A stretch of 64,000 nt of DNA from a bacterium (GTDB lineage: Bacteria > Patescibacteria > Paceibacteria > UBA9973 > UBA6065). The translations under genes were made by a program, and so were the position numbers. Shown here piece after piece: positions 33,913 to 41,850 of the stretch. The DNA is taken from positions 1 to 64,000 of the forward strand of contig JAUXUT010000149.1 of NCBI GenBank assembly GCA_030680695.1. Direction: 5' to 3'. Within the stretch, counting starts at the first letter, position 1. Each line of letters starts with the position of its first letter. Under the pieces are notes generated by a model. That model was not told the origin of the DNA and searched no databases. It saw only the letters and a list, made by a program, of their open reading frames with translations.

Positions 33913-34584
33913 ATGTCCCACACTGTACATCCATACGCTCATAGGCTCGGCATCATCAGGGATTGGAAATCTCGATGGTTCGCAGGTCGCGGCAAGTACC
34001 AGTCGAACCTCAAATCAGACGTTCTTCTTCGCGAGATGCTCGACAAGCGTTTCCGCGGCATGTATGTCGCGTCTGTAGATATCGAGCGAAACGAGAAAAC
34101 TCTTCGCGTCATCATCCGTACTTCTCGCCCAGGTATGCTCATCGGCCGACAGGGTGAGGGAGCACAGAAGCTTCGCACAGACCTTCTTGCGTTCCTCAAC
34201 AAGGGCGAGCACAAGCTCGGCAAGAACCAGGAGCTCAAAATCGACGTCGAAGAAATCCGCTCGCCTGAATCGAACGCAGCAATCGTCGCCCAGATGATTG
34301 CCGAAGGCCTCGAAAAACGCCTTCCATTCCGCCGTGTTATGAAGCAAATGATTGAAAAGGTCATGGCTAACCGCGATGTTAAAGGAGTGCGCATTTTCTG
34401 TGGCGGACGCCTCGGAGGTGCAGAAATGGCACGTGTTGAGGACATGAAGAAGGGCCAGGTTCCTCTTCAGACTCTTCGCGCCGACATCGATTTCGCTCGC
34501 GAGAAGGCTCATATGACCTATGGTGACATTGGCATCAAGGTTTGGATCTACAAGGGCGAGGTTTTCAACAAAGCTAAGAATTAA
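33913..34584 (+). CDS. rpsC: Ribosomal protein uS3
   Basis: 223 aa. HPYAHRLGIIRDWKSRWFA, the KH domain RTSRPGMLIGRQGEGAQKLR, and the C-terminal domain MANRDVKGVRIFCGGRLGGA. It forms part of the mRNA entry tunnel. 5 bp from rplV. Confidence 0.97.
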   Translation: MSHTVHPYAHRLGIIRDWKSRWFAGRGKYQSNLKSDVLLREMLDKRFRGMYVASVDIERNEKTLRVIIRTSRPGMLIGRQGEGAQKLRTDLLAFLNKGEHKLGKNQELKIDVEEIRSPESNAAIVAQMIAEGLEKRLPFRRVMKQMIEKVMANRDVKGVRIFCGGRLGGAEMARVEDMKKGQVPLQTLRADIDFAREKAHMTYGDIGIKVWIYKGEVFNKAKN

Positions 34585-34595
34585 TAACCACTACC

Positions 34596-35021
34596 ATGCT
34601 CGTACCTAAGAAAGTCAAATACCGAAAGTGGCACGTGATGCGCAAGAACCCGGCGAAGGTCGGATTCGACACCCGCGGCACGACCCTTTCTTTCGGATCG
34701 TTCGGCCTCAAGGCTACGAGTGCGTTCCGCATTCGATCCCAGCAGATCGAGTCGGCTCGAAAGGTTCTTTCCCGCGAGATCGGCAAGAACGGCAAGATCT
34801 GGATCCGTATTTTCCCAGATATGCCATACACCAAGAAGCCTGCCGAAGTTAAGCTCGGAAAGGGTAAGGGAGACCTCGAAGGATACTGCGCGCCGGTCAG
34901 GCCTGGCCGCATCCTCTTTGAAGTCGACGGCGTAGCCGAGGCGATCGCTCGTGAGGCGTTCCGCAAGGCTGGAACCAAGCTCCCGGTCACGACCACTGTA
35001 GTGTCCCGCGAACTCGTATAG
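34596..35021 (+). CDS. rplP: Ribosomal protein uL16
   Basis: 141 aa. The start MLVPKKVKYRKWH is close to the canonical MLxPKRxKYRK; FGLKATSAFRIRSQQIESAR and KGKGDLEGYCAPVRPG are typical. Only 16 bp separate it from rpsQ, so rpmC (L29), which usually lies here, is absent from this position. Confidence 0.96.
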   Translation: MLVPKKVKYRKWHVMRKNPAKVGFDTRGTTLSFGSFGLKATSAFRIRSQQIESARKVLSREIGKNGKIWIRIFPDMPYTKKPAEVKLGKGKGDLEGYCAPVRPGRILFEVDGVAEAIAREAFRKAGTKLPVTTTVVSRELV

Positions 35022-35037
35022 CAAATTCATAAACTGT

Positions 35038-35334
35038 ATGTCTATTTTTAAGAAATCAGCACCAAAATCAGAAACCAAGGCAGATGCAAAGGCATCGGCG
35101 GTGGTTTCGCGACCAAAGACCCTCACCGGTATCGTGACCTCGACCAAGATGAAAGACACCATCGTCGTCAAGGTAGACCGCTTCGTAAAGGCCGCAAAGT
35201 ACGAGAAGTACATGAAGGTCTCCAAGAAGTACAAGGCTCACGACGCAGGCAACACCAAGAAGACGGGGGAAACCGTAACCATCATCGAGTGTGCGCCTAT
35301 TTCCAAGGACAAGAGTTTCAAAGTAGCCGCATAG
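35038..35334 (+). CDS. rpsQ: Ribosomal protein uS17 with N-terminal extension
   Basis: 98 aa; the core begins at LTGIVTSTKMKDTIVVKVDR after an added ~28-residue Lys/Ala/Ser tail. KKYKAHDAGNTKKTGETVTI is typical. It binds 16S rRNA in the 30S body. Confidence 0.93.
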   Translation: MSIFKKSAPKSETKADAKASAVVSRPKTLTGIVTSTKMKDTIVVKVDRFVKAAKYEKYMKVSKKYKAHDAGNTKKTGETVTIIECAPISKDKSFKVAA

Positions 35335-35352
35335 TAACTAACATTAAAAGCC

Positions 35353-35724
35353 ATGATACAGCCACGATCAATTGTAGCCATAGCGGATAACTCAGGAGCC
35401 AAAGTAGGCCGCATCTTCAAGGTGCTCGGCTCGGCCGCCAAGCGCTATGCCGTCATTGGTGATCTCGTTGTGCTCTCGGTCCAAAAGGCAGAGCCACGAA
35501 AGTCGGTCAAGAAAAAGGATGTTCTTCATGCCGTCGTTGTGCGTTCGCGCAACGCAACTCGCCGAAAGGACGGATCATACATCCGCTTTGACGAAAACGC
35601 AGTGGTTGTGCTCGAAAAGGGCAAGAAAGAGCCTCTCGCAGGACGCGTCTTCGGACCTATCCCACGCGAGCTTTCCGAGAAGGGCTTCCAGACCATCGTT
35701 TCTCGCGCGGCTGAAATCGTATAA
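35353..35724 (+). CDS. rplN: Ribosomal protein uL14
   Basis: 123 aa. MIQPRSIVAIADNSGAKVGR and GRVFGPIPRELSEKGFQTIVS are canonical. It contacts 16S rRNA at a subunit bridge. Confidence 0.97.
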   Translation: MIQPRSIVAIADNSGAKVGRIFKVLGSAAKRYAVIGDLVVLSVQKAEPRKSVKKKDVLHAVVVRSRNATRRKDGSYIRFDENAVVVLEKGKKEPLAGRVFGPIPRELSEKGFQTIVSRAAEIV

Positions 35725-35743
35725 CCTATCTAACTTCAATTTT

Positions 35744-35959
35744 ATGAATATCAAGAAAGGAGATAAGGTGACGGTTATAGCGGGCAAGGACAAGGGCGTC
35801 AAGGGCGAAGTCGTCCGTGCTTTCCCTAAGCTCAACAAGGTCATTGTCGCTGGCGCAAACAAGGTCAAGCGCCACAAGCGCCCAACCAAGGCAGGTCAGA
35901 AGGGAAGCGTCATCGAGAAAGAGATGCCTCTCGACGTGTCCAACGTAAAGAAAAACTAA
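35744..35959 (+). CDS. rplX: Ribosomal protein uL24, short form
   Basis: 71 aa: MNIKKGDKVTVIAGKDKG starts the KOW domain; NKVKRHKRPTKAGQKGSVIE follows. It lacks the C-terminal part of the usual ~103-aa protein, as is common in reduced genomes. The stop overlaps the rplE ATG by one base (TAATG), so translation is coupled. Confidence 0.95.
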   Translation: MNIKKGDKVTVIAGKDKGVKGEVVRAFPKLNKVIVAGANKVKRHKRPTKAGQKGSVIEKEMPLDVSNVKKN

Positions 35960-36504
35960 TGAAACACCTCACCCTCAAAGACAAGCAGGCTGCAGCATTC
36001 GAGGCGATGCAGAAATCGTCTGGAAAGAAGCTTAATGTCATGCAGGCCCCAAAAATCACCAAGGTTATCATCACCTCGGGTGTAGGCTCATTCAAGGACA
36101 AGAAGAAGATTGAGCTCGTCGGCGACCGACTTTTGAAAATTACCGGCCAGAAGCCTGTACTCCGCGGCGCCAAGAAATCTATCGCGGCTTTCAAATCCCG
36201 AGAAGGCGATCCTATGGGTTACCAGGTTACCCTTCGTGGCGAGAAGATGTGGTCGTTCCTCGAGAAGCTCGTGCACATCGCACTTCCTCGAACTAAGGAC
36301 TTCCGCGGCCTTTCTCCTGCAGCAGTTGATGGAATGGGCGGTTACACCGTCGGCGTTCGCGAGAACACCATTTTCCCTGAGACTTCAGAAGAAGAGCTCA
36401 AAGACGTGTTCGGCCTCGGCGTGAACATTGTCACTACCGCAGGCGGCAAGGATTCCACCAGGGAATTCCTCATGCACCTCGGTTTTCCGATCAAGAAGGC
36501 GTAA
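35959..36504 (+). CDS. rplE: Ribosomal protein uL5
   Basis: 181 aa. NVMQAPKITKVIITSGVGSF, AKKSIAAFKSREGDPMGYQV, the DFRGLSPAAVDGMGGYTVGV segment and NIVTTAGGKDSTREFL. It binds 5S rRNA. A terminator and an RNA region separate it from rpsZ. Confidence 0.97.
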   Translation: MKHLTLKDKQAAAFEAMQKSSGKKLNVMQAPKITKVIITSGVGSFKDKKKIELVGDRLLKITGQKPVLRGAKKSIAAFKSREGDPMGYQVTLRGEKMWSFLEKLVHIALPRTKDFRGLSPAAVDGMGGYTVGVRENTIFPETSEEELKDVFGLGVNIVTTAGGKDSTREFLMHLGFPIKKA

Positions 36505-36516
36505 ATCATACAGACA

Positions 36517-36549
36517 CAAAAAAGCGGGCCACAGGGCCCGCTTTTGCTT
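36517..36549. terminator. Terminator between rplE and the 36.6-kb minus gene
   Basis: AAGCGGGCC/GGCCCGCTT stem with ACAG loop, A run before and T run after; works in both directions. Confidence 0.88.
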
Positions 36550-36755
36550 TAGGGATCAATGAATTGCTTGTGATAGCGGTCGTTTGGATCGAGGAAGCCA
36601 TGGCTGAACGAGTGGATGCGGTCAGAAGAGCCGTATTTCATCCGGAACCGTTTCCGTCTCGCTTGCCGCTCGGCTTCCGTATCAACTTTCGCTTGTGCTT
36701 CTGGTGGAAGCGGTTGATCTTCCTTTTTCTCTGGTTCGGCAGGTGGTTGTTGCAT
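36549..36755 (-). CDS. Small hypothetical protein
   Basis: 68 aa: MQQPPAEPEKKEDQPLPPEA, then AERQARRKRFRMKYGSSDRI and an aromatic tail. It is charged and Pro-rich, without a membrane segment; no family recognised. AAGGAG lies 5 nt before this ATG, a rare true Shine-Dalgarno here, which decides the start over the longer frame to 36842. It lies directly downstream of the terminator of the 37-kb RNA. Confidence 0.5.
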   Translation of the reverse strand: MQQPPAEPEKKEDQPLPPEAQAKVDTEAERQARRKRFRMKYGSSDRIHSFSHGFLDPNDRYHKQFIDP

Positions 36756-36815
36756 AAGAGCTCCTTGGGGTAAACAGTACCTCGGTCTTCCAAAAGATAC
36801 AAACTTTTTGCTATG

Positions 36816-36848
36816 AAAAGAAAACACCAGGGATTGACGCACCCTGGT
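36816..36848 (-). terminator. Terminator of 37-kb RNA
   Basis: On the minus strand, CACCAGGG and CCCTGGTG arms are followed by TTTTCTTTTC. Confidence 0.8.
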
Positions 36849-37190
36849 GATAAACCTTGCCCTTCCTCATATGCAGATACCTCCAGGAGGATTTCTTTCT
36901 TATGAAGCGATACCCCGTCGGGCGGGGTAGAGGTTTACTCTCCACGGGCTGCGGGTCACGTTCACAGCCATGATACGAGTTTACTGTGAGAGCCTTTGTG
37001 CCTTAACGGGTCGCTTCTTGAGGTCCAGGCTTTCTTGAACCCTGTCCCCAATACTGCCGCACCCAACCAGGAATCAAATGGATTTTATTCAAAGTGATCC
37101 CATTGTGCCGGGCTCTATGTACGAGCCTACCACAGACACGGCCCACTGTTTAGTCCATTTGACTTAGTTTGGCTTATTTGCTATCCTCTT
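36816..37190 (-). ncRNA. Long structured RNA, unassigned (RNase P RNA possible)
   Basis: About 370 nt with no credible ORF. On the minus strand: a long-range stem TCAAATGGA/TCCATTTGA, a 7-bp stem GAAGCGA/TCGCTTC closing a multibranch region, the hairpin TACCCCG/CGGGGTA, CACAG/CTGTG, and a rho-independent terminator. AGTAAACCTCTACCC resembles the GUAAACYCCACCC stretch of bacterial RNase P RNA, and GGTTTATC near the 3' end can pair with ATAAGCC near the 5' end. The invariant RNase P blocks (GAGGAAAGUC, ACAGAA) are not seen, so the family is open. It is confidently an RNA gene, not confidently rnpB. Confidence 0.6.
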
Positions 37191-37232
37191 GGGACAAGCT
37201 TTTTCCAAGGCTTTTTATTTTATCCTTATTAC

Positions 37233-37418
37233 ATGGCTAAAACTTCAGTCATAGCGCGCGCAAAAAAGAAGCCTAAGTTCTCGAGCAGGATTGTTCGACG
37301 ATGCTTCCGATGCGGCCGCAAGAACGGATTTATGCGAGACTTCGGTCTCTGCCGAATCTGCTTCAGGGAGCTCGCCAACGATGGCATGATCCCAGGCGTG
37401 AAGAAGTCGTCATGGTAA
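37233..37418 (+). CDS. rpsZ: Ribosomal protein uS14, zinc-binding form
   Basis: 61 aa. Two CxxC pairs (CFRCGRKNG and CRICFREL) bind zinc; FMRDFGLCRICFRELANDG is typical of the short type Z S14. First gene of rpsZ-rpsH-rplF-rplR-rpsE-rplO-secY. Confidence 0.96.
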   Translation: MAKTSVIARAKKKPKFSSRIVRRCFRCGRKNGFMRDFGLCRICFRELANDGMIPGVKKSSW

Positions 37419-37486
37419 ATCAGGATTTAGTAATTTAGGCAGTAGCGCCTCAACCATCAAGAAGCGGGCGCTAGACGCTAAATACA

Positions 37487-37876
37487 ATGAAAGACCCAAT
37501 ATCTAATCTCATCATTCAGCTCAAGAACGGCAGCGCGGCTCAGAAAGAGTCCACGACCGTTCCGCTTTCGAATTTCGTAGTCGACGTGGTCGCGGCTCTC
37601 GCTCGCAAGGGCTATGTGAAGCCAGGCGTTCAGAAGGGCAAGGGAGTCCAGAAGTCTCTTGAAATCGGTCTTATCTATACAGACGGCAAGGCTCGCATCA
37701 ATGATGTAAAACGCCTTTCCAAGCCTTCCAAGCGACTCTACCGTGGTTATTCTGAAATCTTTGCCGTAAAGCAGGGCTATGGCTCGCTCTTCGTTTCGAC
37801 CCCTAAGGGCATCCTTTCGGATGACGAGGCACGCGCACAAAAGGTCGGCGGCGAGATCCTCTTCAATATCTGGTAA
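37487..37876 (+). CDS. rpsH: Ribosomal protein uS8
   Basis: 129 aa. DPISNLIIQLKNGSAAQKES at the start and GSLFVSTPKGILSDDEARAQ, GGEILFNIW at the end (the last stretch departs from the usual GGEVLCYVW). It organises the central 16S domain. Confidence 0.95.
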   Translation: MKDPISNLIIQLKNGSAAQKESTTVPLSNFVVDVVAALARKGYVKPGVQKGKGVQKSLEIGLIYTDGKARINDVKRLSKPSKRLYRGYSEIFAVKQGYGSLFVSTPKGILSDDEARAQKVGGEILFNIW

Positions 37877-37886
37877 CAAAAAACAT

Positions 37887-38414
37887 ATGTCACGCGTAGC
37901 AAAGAAACCAATAACGATTCCAGAGAAAACCGAAGTAAAGGTGGATGGTATTACCGTCACCGTGAAAGGCCCTTTGGGCGAGCTCTCGCGCGCTTTTAAG
38001 CCTGGTATCGAGGTTAAGTCGGAAAACGGCGCTGTTACCGTTACGCTCAAGCGTCCTGAGGACTATGTTGTTTGGGGCACCACTGCTTCTCACATCAAAA
38101 ATATGCTCGAAGGTGTCACCAAGGGTTTCACCAAAAAGCTCGTCGTAGAAGGCATCGGATTCAAGTCCGACGTGAAGGGCTCGGACCTCCACCTTTCTCT
38201 TGGATTCTCACACCCGGTCAAGGTTTCTATCCCTACCGGTCTCACTGTGACCGCTGACAAGAACATCATTACTGTTTCAGGATCAAGCAACGAGGCAGTT
38301 GGACAGTTCGCATCGAAAGTCCGCGCCCTTAAAAAGCCAGAGCCGTACAAGGGTAAGGGCATCCGATACGATGACGAAGTCATCCGCAGGAAGCAGGGCA
38401 AGAAGGCCGCGTAG
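37887..38414 (+). CDS. rplF: Ribosomal protein uL6
   Basis: 175 aa from MSRVAKKPITIPEKTEVKVD; the frame is open further upstream but overlaps rpsH. VEGIGFKSDVKGSDLHLSLG and EPYKGKGIRYDDEVIRRKQG are typical. 10 bp from rpsH. Confidence 0.97.
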   Translation: MSRVAKKPITIPEKTEVKVDGITVTVKGPLGELSRAFKPGIEVKSENGAVTVTLKRPEDYVVWGTTASHIKNMLEGVTKGFTKKLVVEGIGFKSDVKGSDLHLSLGFSHPVKVSIPTGLTVTADKNIITVSGSSNEAVGQFASKVRALKKPEPYKGKGIRYDDEVIRRKQGKKAA

Positions 38415-38441
38415 TAAGACGAGATATATCTCATCAACACC

Positions 38442-38789
38442 ATGGCAAACTCAAACATCAACAAGGTAAAGCGAATACGAAGGCATGCGAAGATTCGCAC
38501 ACGTCTTTCTGGTACCGCCGATAAGCCTCGCCTCGCGGTATTCCGCTCGAATCGCTTTATGTACGCTCAGCTTATCGATGACGACGCGAACAAGACGCTC
38601 GCATCGGCATCTTCTGTAGAAACAAAGAGCAAGAAGGCAGAGGCGGCATTCAAGGTTGGACAGGAAATTGCCAAGAAGGCTTTGGCCCTCAAGGTTTCGT
38701 CTGTCGTATTTGACCGAGGCGGCTTCGGATACAAAGGACGCGTCAAATCCCTTGCCGACGGCGCTCGCGAAGGCGGACTCAAATTCTAA
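38442..38789 (+). CDS. rplR: Ribosomal protein uL18
   Basis: 115 aa. RIRRHAKIRTRLSGTADKPR, AVFRSNRFMYAQLIDDD and FDRGGFGYKGRVKSLADGAR. It binds 5S rRNA. Confidence 0.96.
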   Translation: MANSNINKVKRIRRHAKIRTRLSGTADKPRLAVFRSNRFMYAQLIDDDANKTLASASSVETKSKKAEAAFKVGQEIAKKALALKVSSVVFDRGGFGYKGRVKSLADGAREGGLKF

Positions 38790-38813
38790 TATTTACTATT
38801 TATTAATCTCGTC

Positions 38814-39455
38814 ATGAACCCAGAAACAGAAAACAAGGCAGCAGCACCGGTCGCCCCAGAAGCGGCTTCAGTTGCACCAGTGACTGCTCCTGCGGCCAAG
38901 GACCAGCGCGGTGGTTTTGGTCGCGACTCTCGCAGCGGCGCTCGACGCGGCGGCCCAGGTGGCCGACGTGGCCCAGAGCGCGCTCCTCGCGCCAAGCCTG
39001 AATATGACAGCACGACCCTCAACATCAGGCGTGTGTCTCGAACCGTTTCTGGTGGACGACGCTTCGCTTTCTCGGTCGCTATGGTTGCAGGCAACAGGAA
39101 GGGAATGGTTGGCGTAGGCCTCGGTAAGGCAGGCGACACCGCTCTTGCTATCGACAAGGCTTTCCGTGATGCCAAGAAGAACATGGTCAAGATCAATGTC
39201 ACCAAGGAAATGTCTATCCCTCACGAGGTATTCGCAAAGTACGCATCGGCTCGAGTGAACATTCGACCGGTCAAGGACCGCGGACTTGTGGCTGGATCAT
39301 CGGCTCGAACCGTTCTCGAACTCGCTGGCATCACTAACGTGGCCGCCAAGATTATCTCTCCTTCGAAAAACAAGCTTAATATCGCACGTGCGGCTATTAT
39401 CGCGCTCCAGGGCCTCACGCTCTCGCGCCCTACGTCGTCCAAGCAGGCTAAATAA
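38814..39455 (+). CDS. rpsE: Ribosomal protein uS5 with RG-rich N-terminal extension
   Basis: 213 aa, longer than the usual ~165. The first ~60 residues are Ala/Pro-rich and then Arg/Gly-rich (RGGFGRDSRSGARRGGPGGR), a style seen in RNA-binding tails. The S5 core starts at NIRRVSRTVSGGRRFAFS and includes GNRKGMVGVGLGKA. S5 acts in decoding fidelity. Only 11 bp separate it from rplO, so rpmD (L30) is absent. Confidence 0.95.
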   Translation: MNPETENKAAAPVAPEAASVAPVTAPAAKDQRGGFGRDSRSGARRGGPGGRRGPERAPRAKPEYDSTTLNIRRVSRTVSGGRRFAFSVAMVAGNRKGMVGVGLGKAGDTALAIDKAFRDAKKNMVKINVTKEMSIPHEVFAKYASARVNIRPVKDRGLVAGSSARTVLELAGITNVAAKIISPSKNKLNIARAAIIALQGLTLSRPTSSKQAK

Positions 39456-39466
39456 CCATTAAAACC

Positions 39467-39910
39467 ATGCAGCTCCACGACATAAAGCGAAAAACTAAGA
39501 ACAAGAAGCGACCGCTCATCGGTCGCGGTGGCAAGCGAGGCAAGACCTCGGGCAAGGGAACCAAGGGTCAGAAATCTCGATCCGGTCGCAAGATGCGCCC
39601 AGAGCTTCGCGACTTCATCAAGCGAATGCCAAAGCTTCGCGGATACGCATTCAAGTCTTTTGCAGACCGCGCTGTAGCACTTCCTCTCTCGGCCCTTGAA
39701 AAGAATTTCAAGTCAGGTGATCGTGTAGATCCAAAAACTCTTGTTTCTTCTGGTATCATTCAGAAGCAGGAGAATAAGTTTCCACGCGTAAAGATCCTCG
39801 GTTCTGTTCGCAGCACCGAGATCACTAAGAAACTCACAGTTTCTGGTATCGAAGTTTCGGCTTCGGCCAAGGCGGCGATAGAAAAGGCCGGCGGCAAGGT
39901 ACACGAATAA
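39467..39910 (+). CDS. rplO: Ribosomal protein uL15
   Basis: 147 aa. KRPLIGRGGKRGKTSGKGTK, GQKSRSGRKMRPELRDFIKR and SGIEVSASAKAAIEKAGG. It directly follows rpsE and is 4 bp from secY. Confidence 0.96.
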   Translation: MQLHDIKRKTKNKKRPLIGRGGKRGKTSGKGTKGQKSRSGRKMRPELRDFIKRMPKLRGYAFKSFADRAVALPLSALEKNFKSGDRVDPKTLVSSGIIQKQENKFPRVKILGSVRSTEITKKLTVSGIEVSASAKAAIEKAGGKVHE

Positions 39911-39914
39911 AGTC

Positions 39915-41186
39915 ATGAACGTATTCATCGATAAGCTCGCACATGTATTCAGGGACAAAAGCCTTAGGAAAAGGGTCATGTTCGTGCTTTTCGTCCTCAT
40001 TGGCTTCAGGCTTCTTACCACTGTGCCTGTTCCAGGCATCGATATCGCACGACTAGGACAGTTCTTGTCTTCGAGCGAGTTCTTCGGACTTCTCAACATC
40101 TTCTCTGGAGGTGGTCTTGCAAACCTTTCTATCGTTATGCTCGGCGTGGGACCATACATCACCGCGTCGATCATCATGCAGCTTGTGACCATCATGTCGC
40201 CTCGCATGAAGGCCATGTATCAGGAAGAAGGCGAGGCTGGTCGCGCGAAATTCGCACAGTATTCACGCCGTCTTTCGCTTCCTCTCGCTTTCATCCAGGC
40301 ATTTTCTTTCATCATCATCCTTCAGAAACAGGCTATCATTCCTGAACTTTCTGCATTCGGCCTTCTCCTTAACGTGACTGTTATCGCCACGGGTTCTATG
40401 CTCCTTATGTGGCTTGGCGAGCTCATTACCGAGTTCGGACTTGGTAACGGAACGTCGATTATCATCTTTGCCGGTATCGTAGCGACCCTTCCTCAGCAGC
40501 TTCTTGGTCTTGTTGCGACATATGATCCTTCTCAGCTTCCTATGTACGCCGCTATCGCGGTCCTTGCACTGGCCGTAATATACGCGGTCGTATTCATTAC
40601 CGAGGCAGAGAGGCCGATTCCTGTCACCTATGCCAAGCAGGTGCGCGGCCAGAAGGTTTACGGCGGCGTTTCTACTTATCTTCCTTTGCGCCTTAACCAG
40701 GCCGGTGTGATTCCGATCATCTTCGCGCTCTCGATCCTCCTTATTCCTCAGATGGTCTTCAACTTCCTTTCGACGGCTACTAGCCCTATCCTTGCAAACA
40801 TATCTCGAATTGGACTCAACCTTGTAGACAACCATCTGCTCTATAACTCGATCTATTTCGCCCTTATCTTCGTCTTCACTTACTTCTACACAGCGATTAC
40901 CTTCGATCCTCAGCAGATTTCGCAGAACCTTCAGAAGTCTGGCGCCTTCGTTCCTGGCGTACGTCCTGGCCAGTCTACTTCGGACTATCTTTCAAAGATT
41001 GTCACCAGGATCACCCTTGTCGGCGCACTCTTCCTTGGTGTTATCGCGGTACTTCCGCTCGTCCTACGAACATATACAGGCAATGCAGCGCTTGCCATCG
41101 GCGGTACGGCCCTTCTCATCGTGGTGTCTGTAGTCCTCGATGTTACAAAGAAACTCGACGCGCAGGTATCGATGAGGGAATACTAG
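39915..41186 (+). CDS. secY: Preprotein translocase subunit SecY
   Basis: 423 aa with ten membrane helices. Signatures: LLTTVPVPGIDIARL, the plug region SGGGLANLSIVMLGVGPYIT, TEAERPIPVTYAKQVRG in the cytoplasmic loop, and FVPGVRPGQSTSDYL. It forms the protein-conducting channel with SecE. A terminator at 41192 closes the spc unit; adk has its own -10. Confidence 0.97.
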   Translation: MNVFIDKLAHVFRDKSLRKRVMFVLFVLIGFRLLTTVPVPGIDIARLGQFLSSSEFFGLLNIFSGGGLANLSIVMLGVGPYITASIIMQLVTIMSPRMKAMYQEEGEAGRAKFAQYSRRLSLPLAFIQAFSFIIILQKQAIIPELSAFGLLLNVTVIATGSMLLMWLGELITEFGLGNGTSIIIFAGIVATLPQQLLGLVATYDPSQLPMYAAIAVLALAVIYAVVFITEAERPIPVTYAKQVRGQKVYGGVSTYLPLRLNQAGVIPIIFALSILLIPQMVFNFLSTATSPILANISRIGLNLVDNHLLYNSIYFALIFVFTYFYTAITFDPQQISQNLQKSGAFVPGVRPGQSTSDYLSKIVTRITLVGALFLGVIAVLPLVLRTYTGNAALAIGGTALLIVVSVVLDVTKKLDAQVSMREY

Positions 41187-41191
41187 TTAAT

Positions 41192-41231
41192 AAAACGAAA
41201 AAATCCGCAGAAATGCGGATTTTTTCGTTTT
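41192..41231. terminator. Terminator after secY
   Basis: Near-perfect long stem AAAACGAAAAAATCCGCA / TGCGGATTTTTTCGTTTT with GAAA loop. Confidence 0.9.
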
Positions 41232-41235
41232 ACGC

Positions 41236-41241
41236 TACACT
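41236..41241 (+). promoter_or_regulatory. -10 element of adk (leaderless)
   Basis: TACACT ends 7 nt before the ATG at 41249, inside the end of the secY terminator region. Confidence 0.55.
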
Positions 41242-41248
41242 TAGCCGT

Positions 41249-41842
41249 ATGAAACAACTCACGGTCGTTTTCTTTGGAAGGACTGGTTCTGGAAAGGGAA
41301 CCCAGGCCACTTTGTTCATGGAGACTCTCAAAAAGGCTGATCCGTCGAGGAGGTCGATATATGTCGAAACCGGAGAACGATTACGTCAGTTTATGACGGG
41401 AGGCAGTTACAGCGCAGACATCGTCAAGAAAACTTTGGACGATGGCAAGCTTCTTGGTGCGTACTTGCCGATATGGATATGGACAGGACTTCTTATTGAT
41501 GAATATACAGGGAACGAGCACCTGGTGTTTGATGGCGTGGCAAGGAGGGTTGAGGAGGCTCATATACTCGACTCGGCGATGCAGCTTTATAGCCAAGGTG
41601 AGAAGCCGAAGATAATCGTTCTTGATGTGCCGGAACCGGAAGTTAAGACTCGCCTTTTGAAACGCGCTCGTCATGACGATGAAGAGGAAAAGATTGCCAA
41701 GAGGCTGGAATCTTACGATACGGACATTGTCCGCTCCATAGCTTATTTTGAGAAGAGCCCGACCGTGGATTTCTTTAAAATAGACGGTCATCAGAGCGTT
41801 GAAGCCGTGCATAAAGACGTGCTCAAGGCCCTTGGAATTTAG
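41249..41842 (+). CDS. adk: Adenylate kinase-family nucleoside monophosphate kinase
   Basis: 197 aa. P-loop FFGRTGSGKGTQ, the NMP-binding region VETGERLRQFM, LVFDGVARRVEEA (replacing DGFPR) and the LID-type arginines TRLLKRARHDDEEEKIAKRL. The position between secY and map is where adk normally lies. The unusual FDGVARR leaves some doubt whether AMP is the acceptor. Map follows after 8 bp. Confidence 0.85.
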   Translation: MKQLTVVFFGRTGSGKGTQATLFMETLKKADPSRRSIYVETGERLRQFMTGGSYSADIVKKTLDDGKLLGAYLPIWIWTGLLIDEYTGNEHLVFDGVARRVEEAHILDSAMQLYSQGEKPKIIVLDVPEPEVKTRLLKRARHDDEEEKIAKRLESYDTDIVRSIAYFEKSPTVDFFKIDGHQSVEAVHKDVLKALGI

Positions 41843-41850
41843 ATAATCAT

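Noticed and set aside
36816..37190. Firm call as RNase P RNA
   Set aside because: GAGGAAAGUC and ACAGAA blocks are not found; only partial resemblance.
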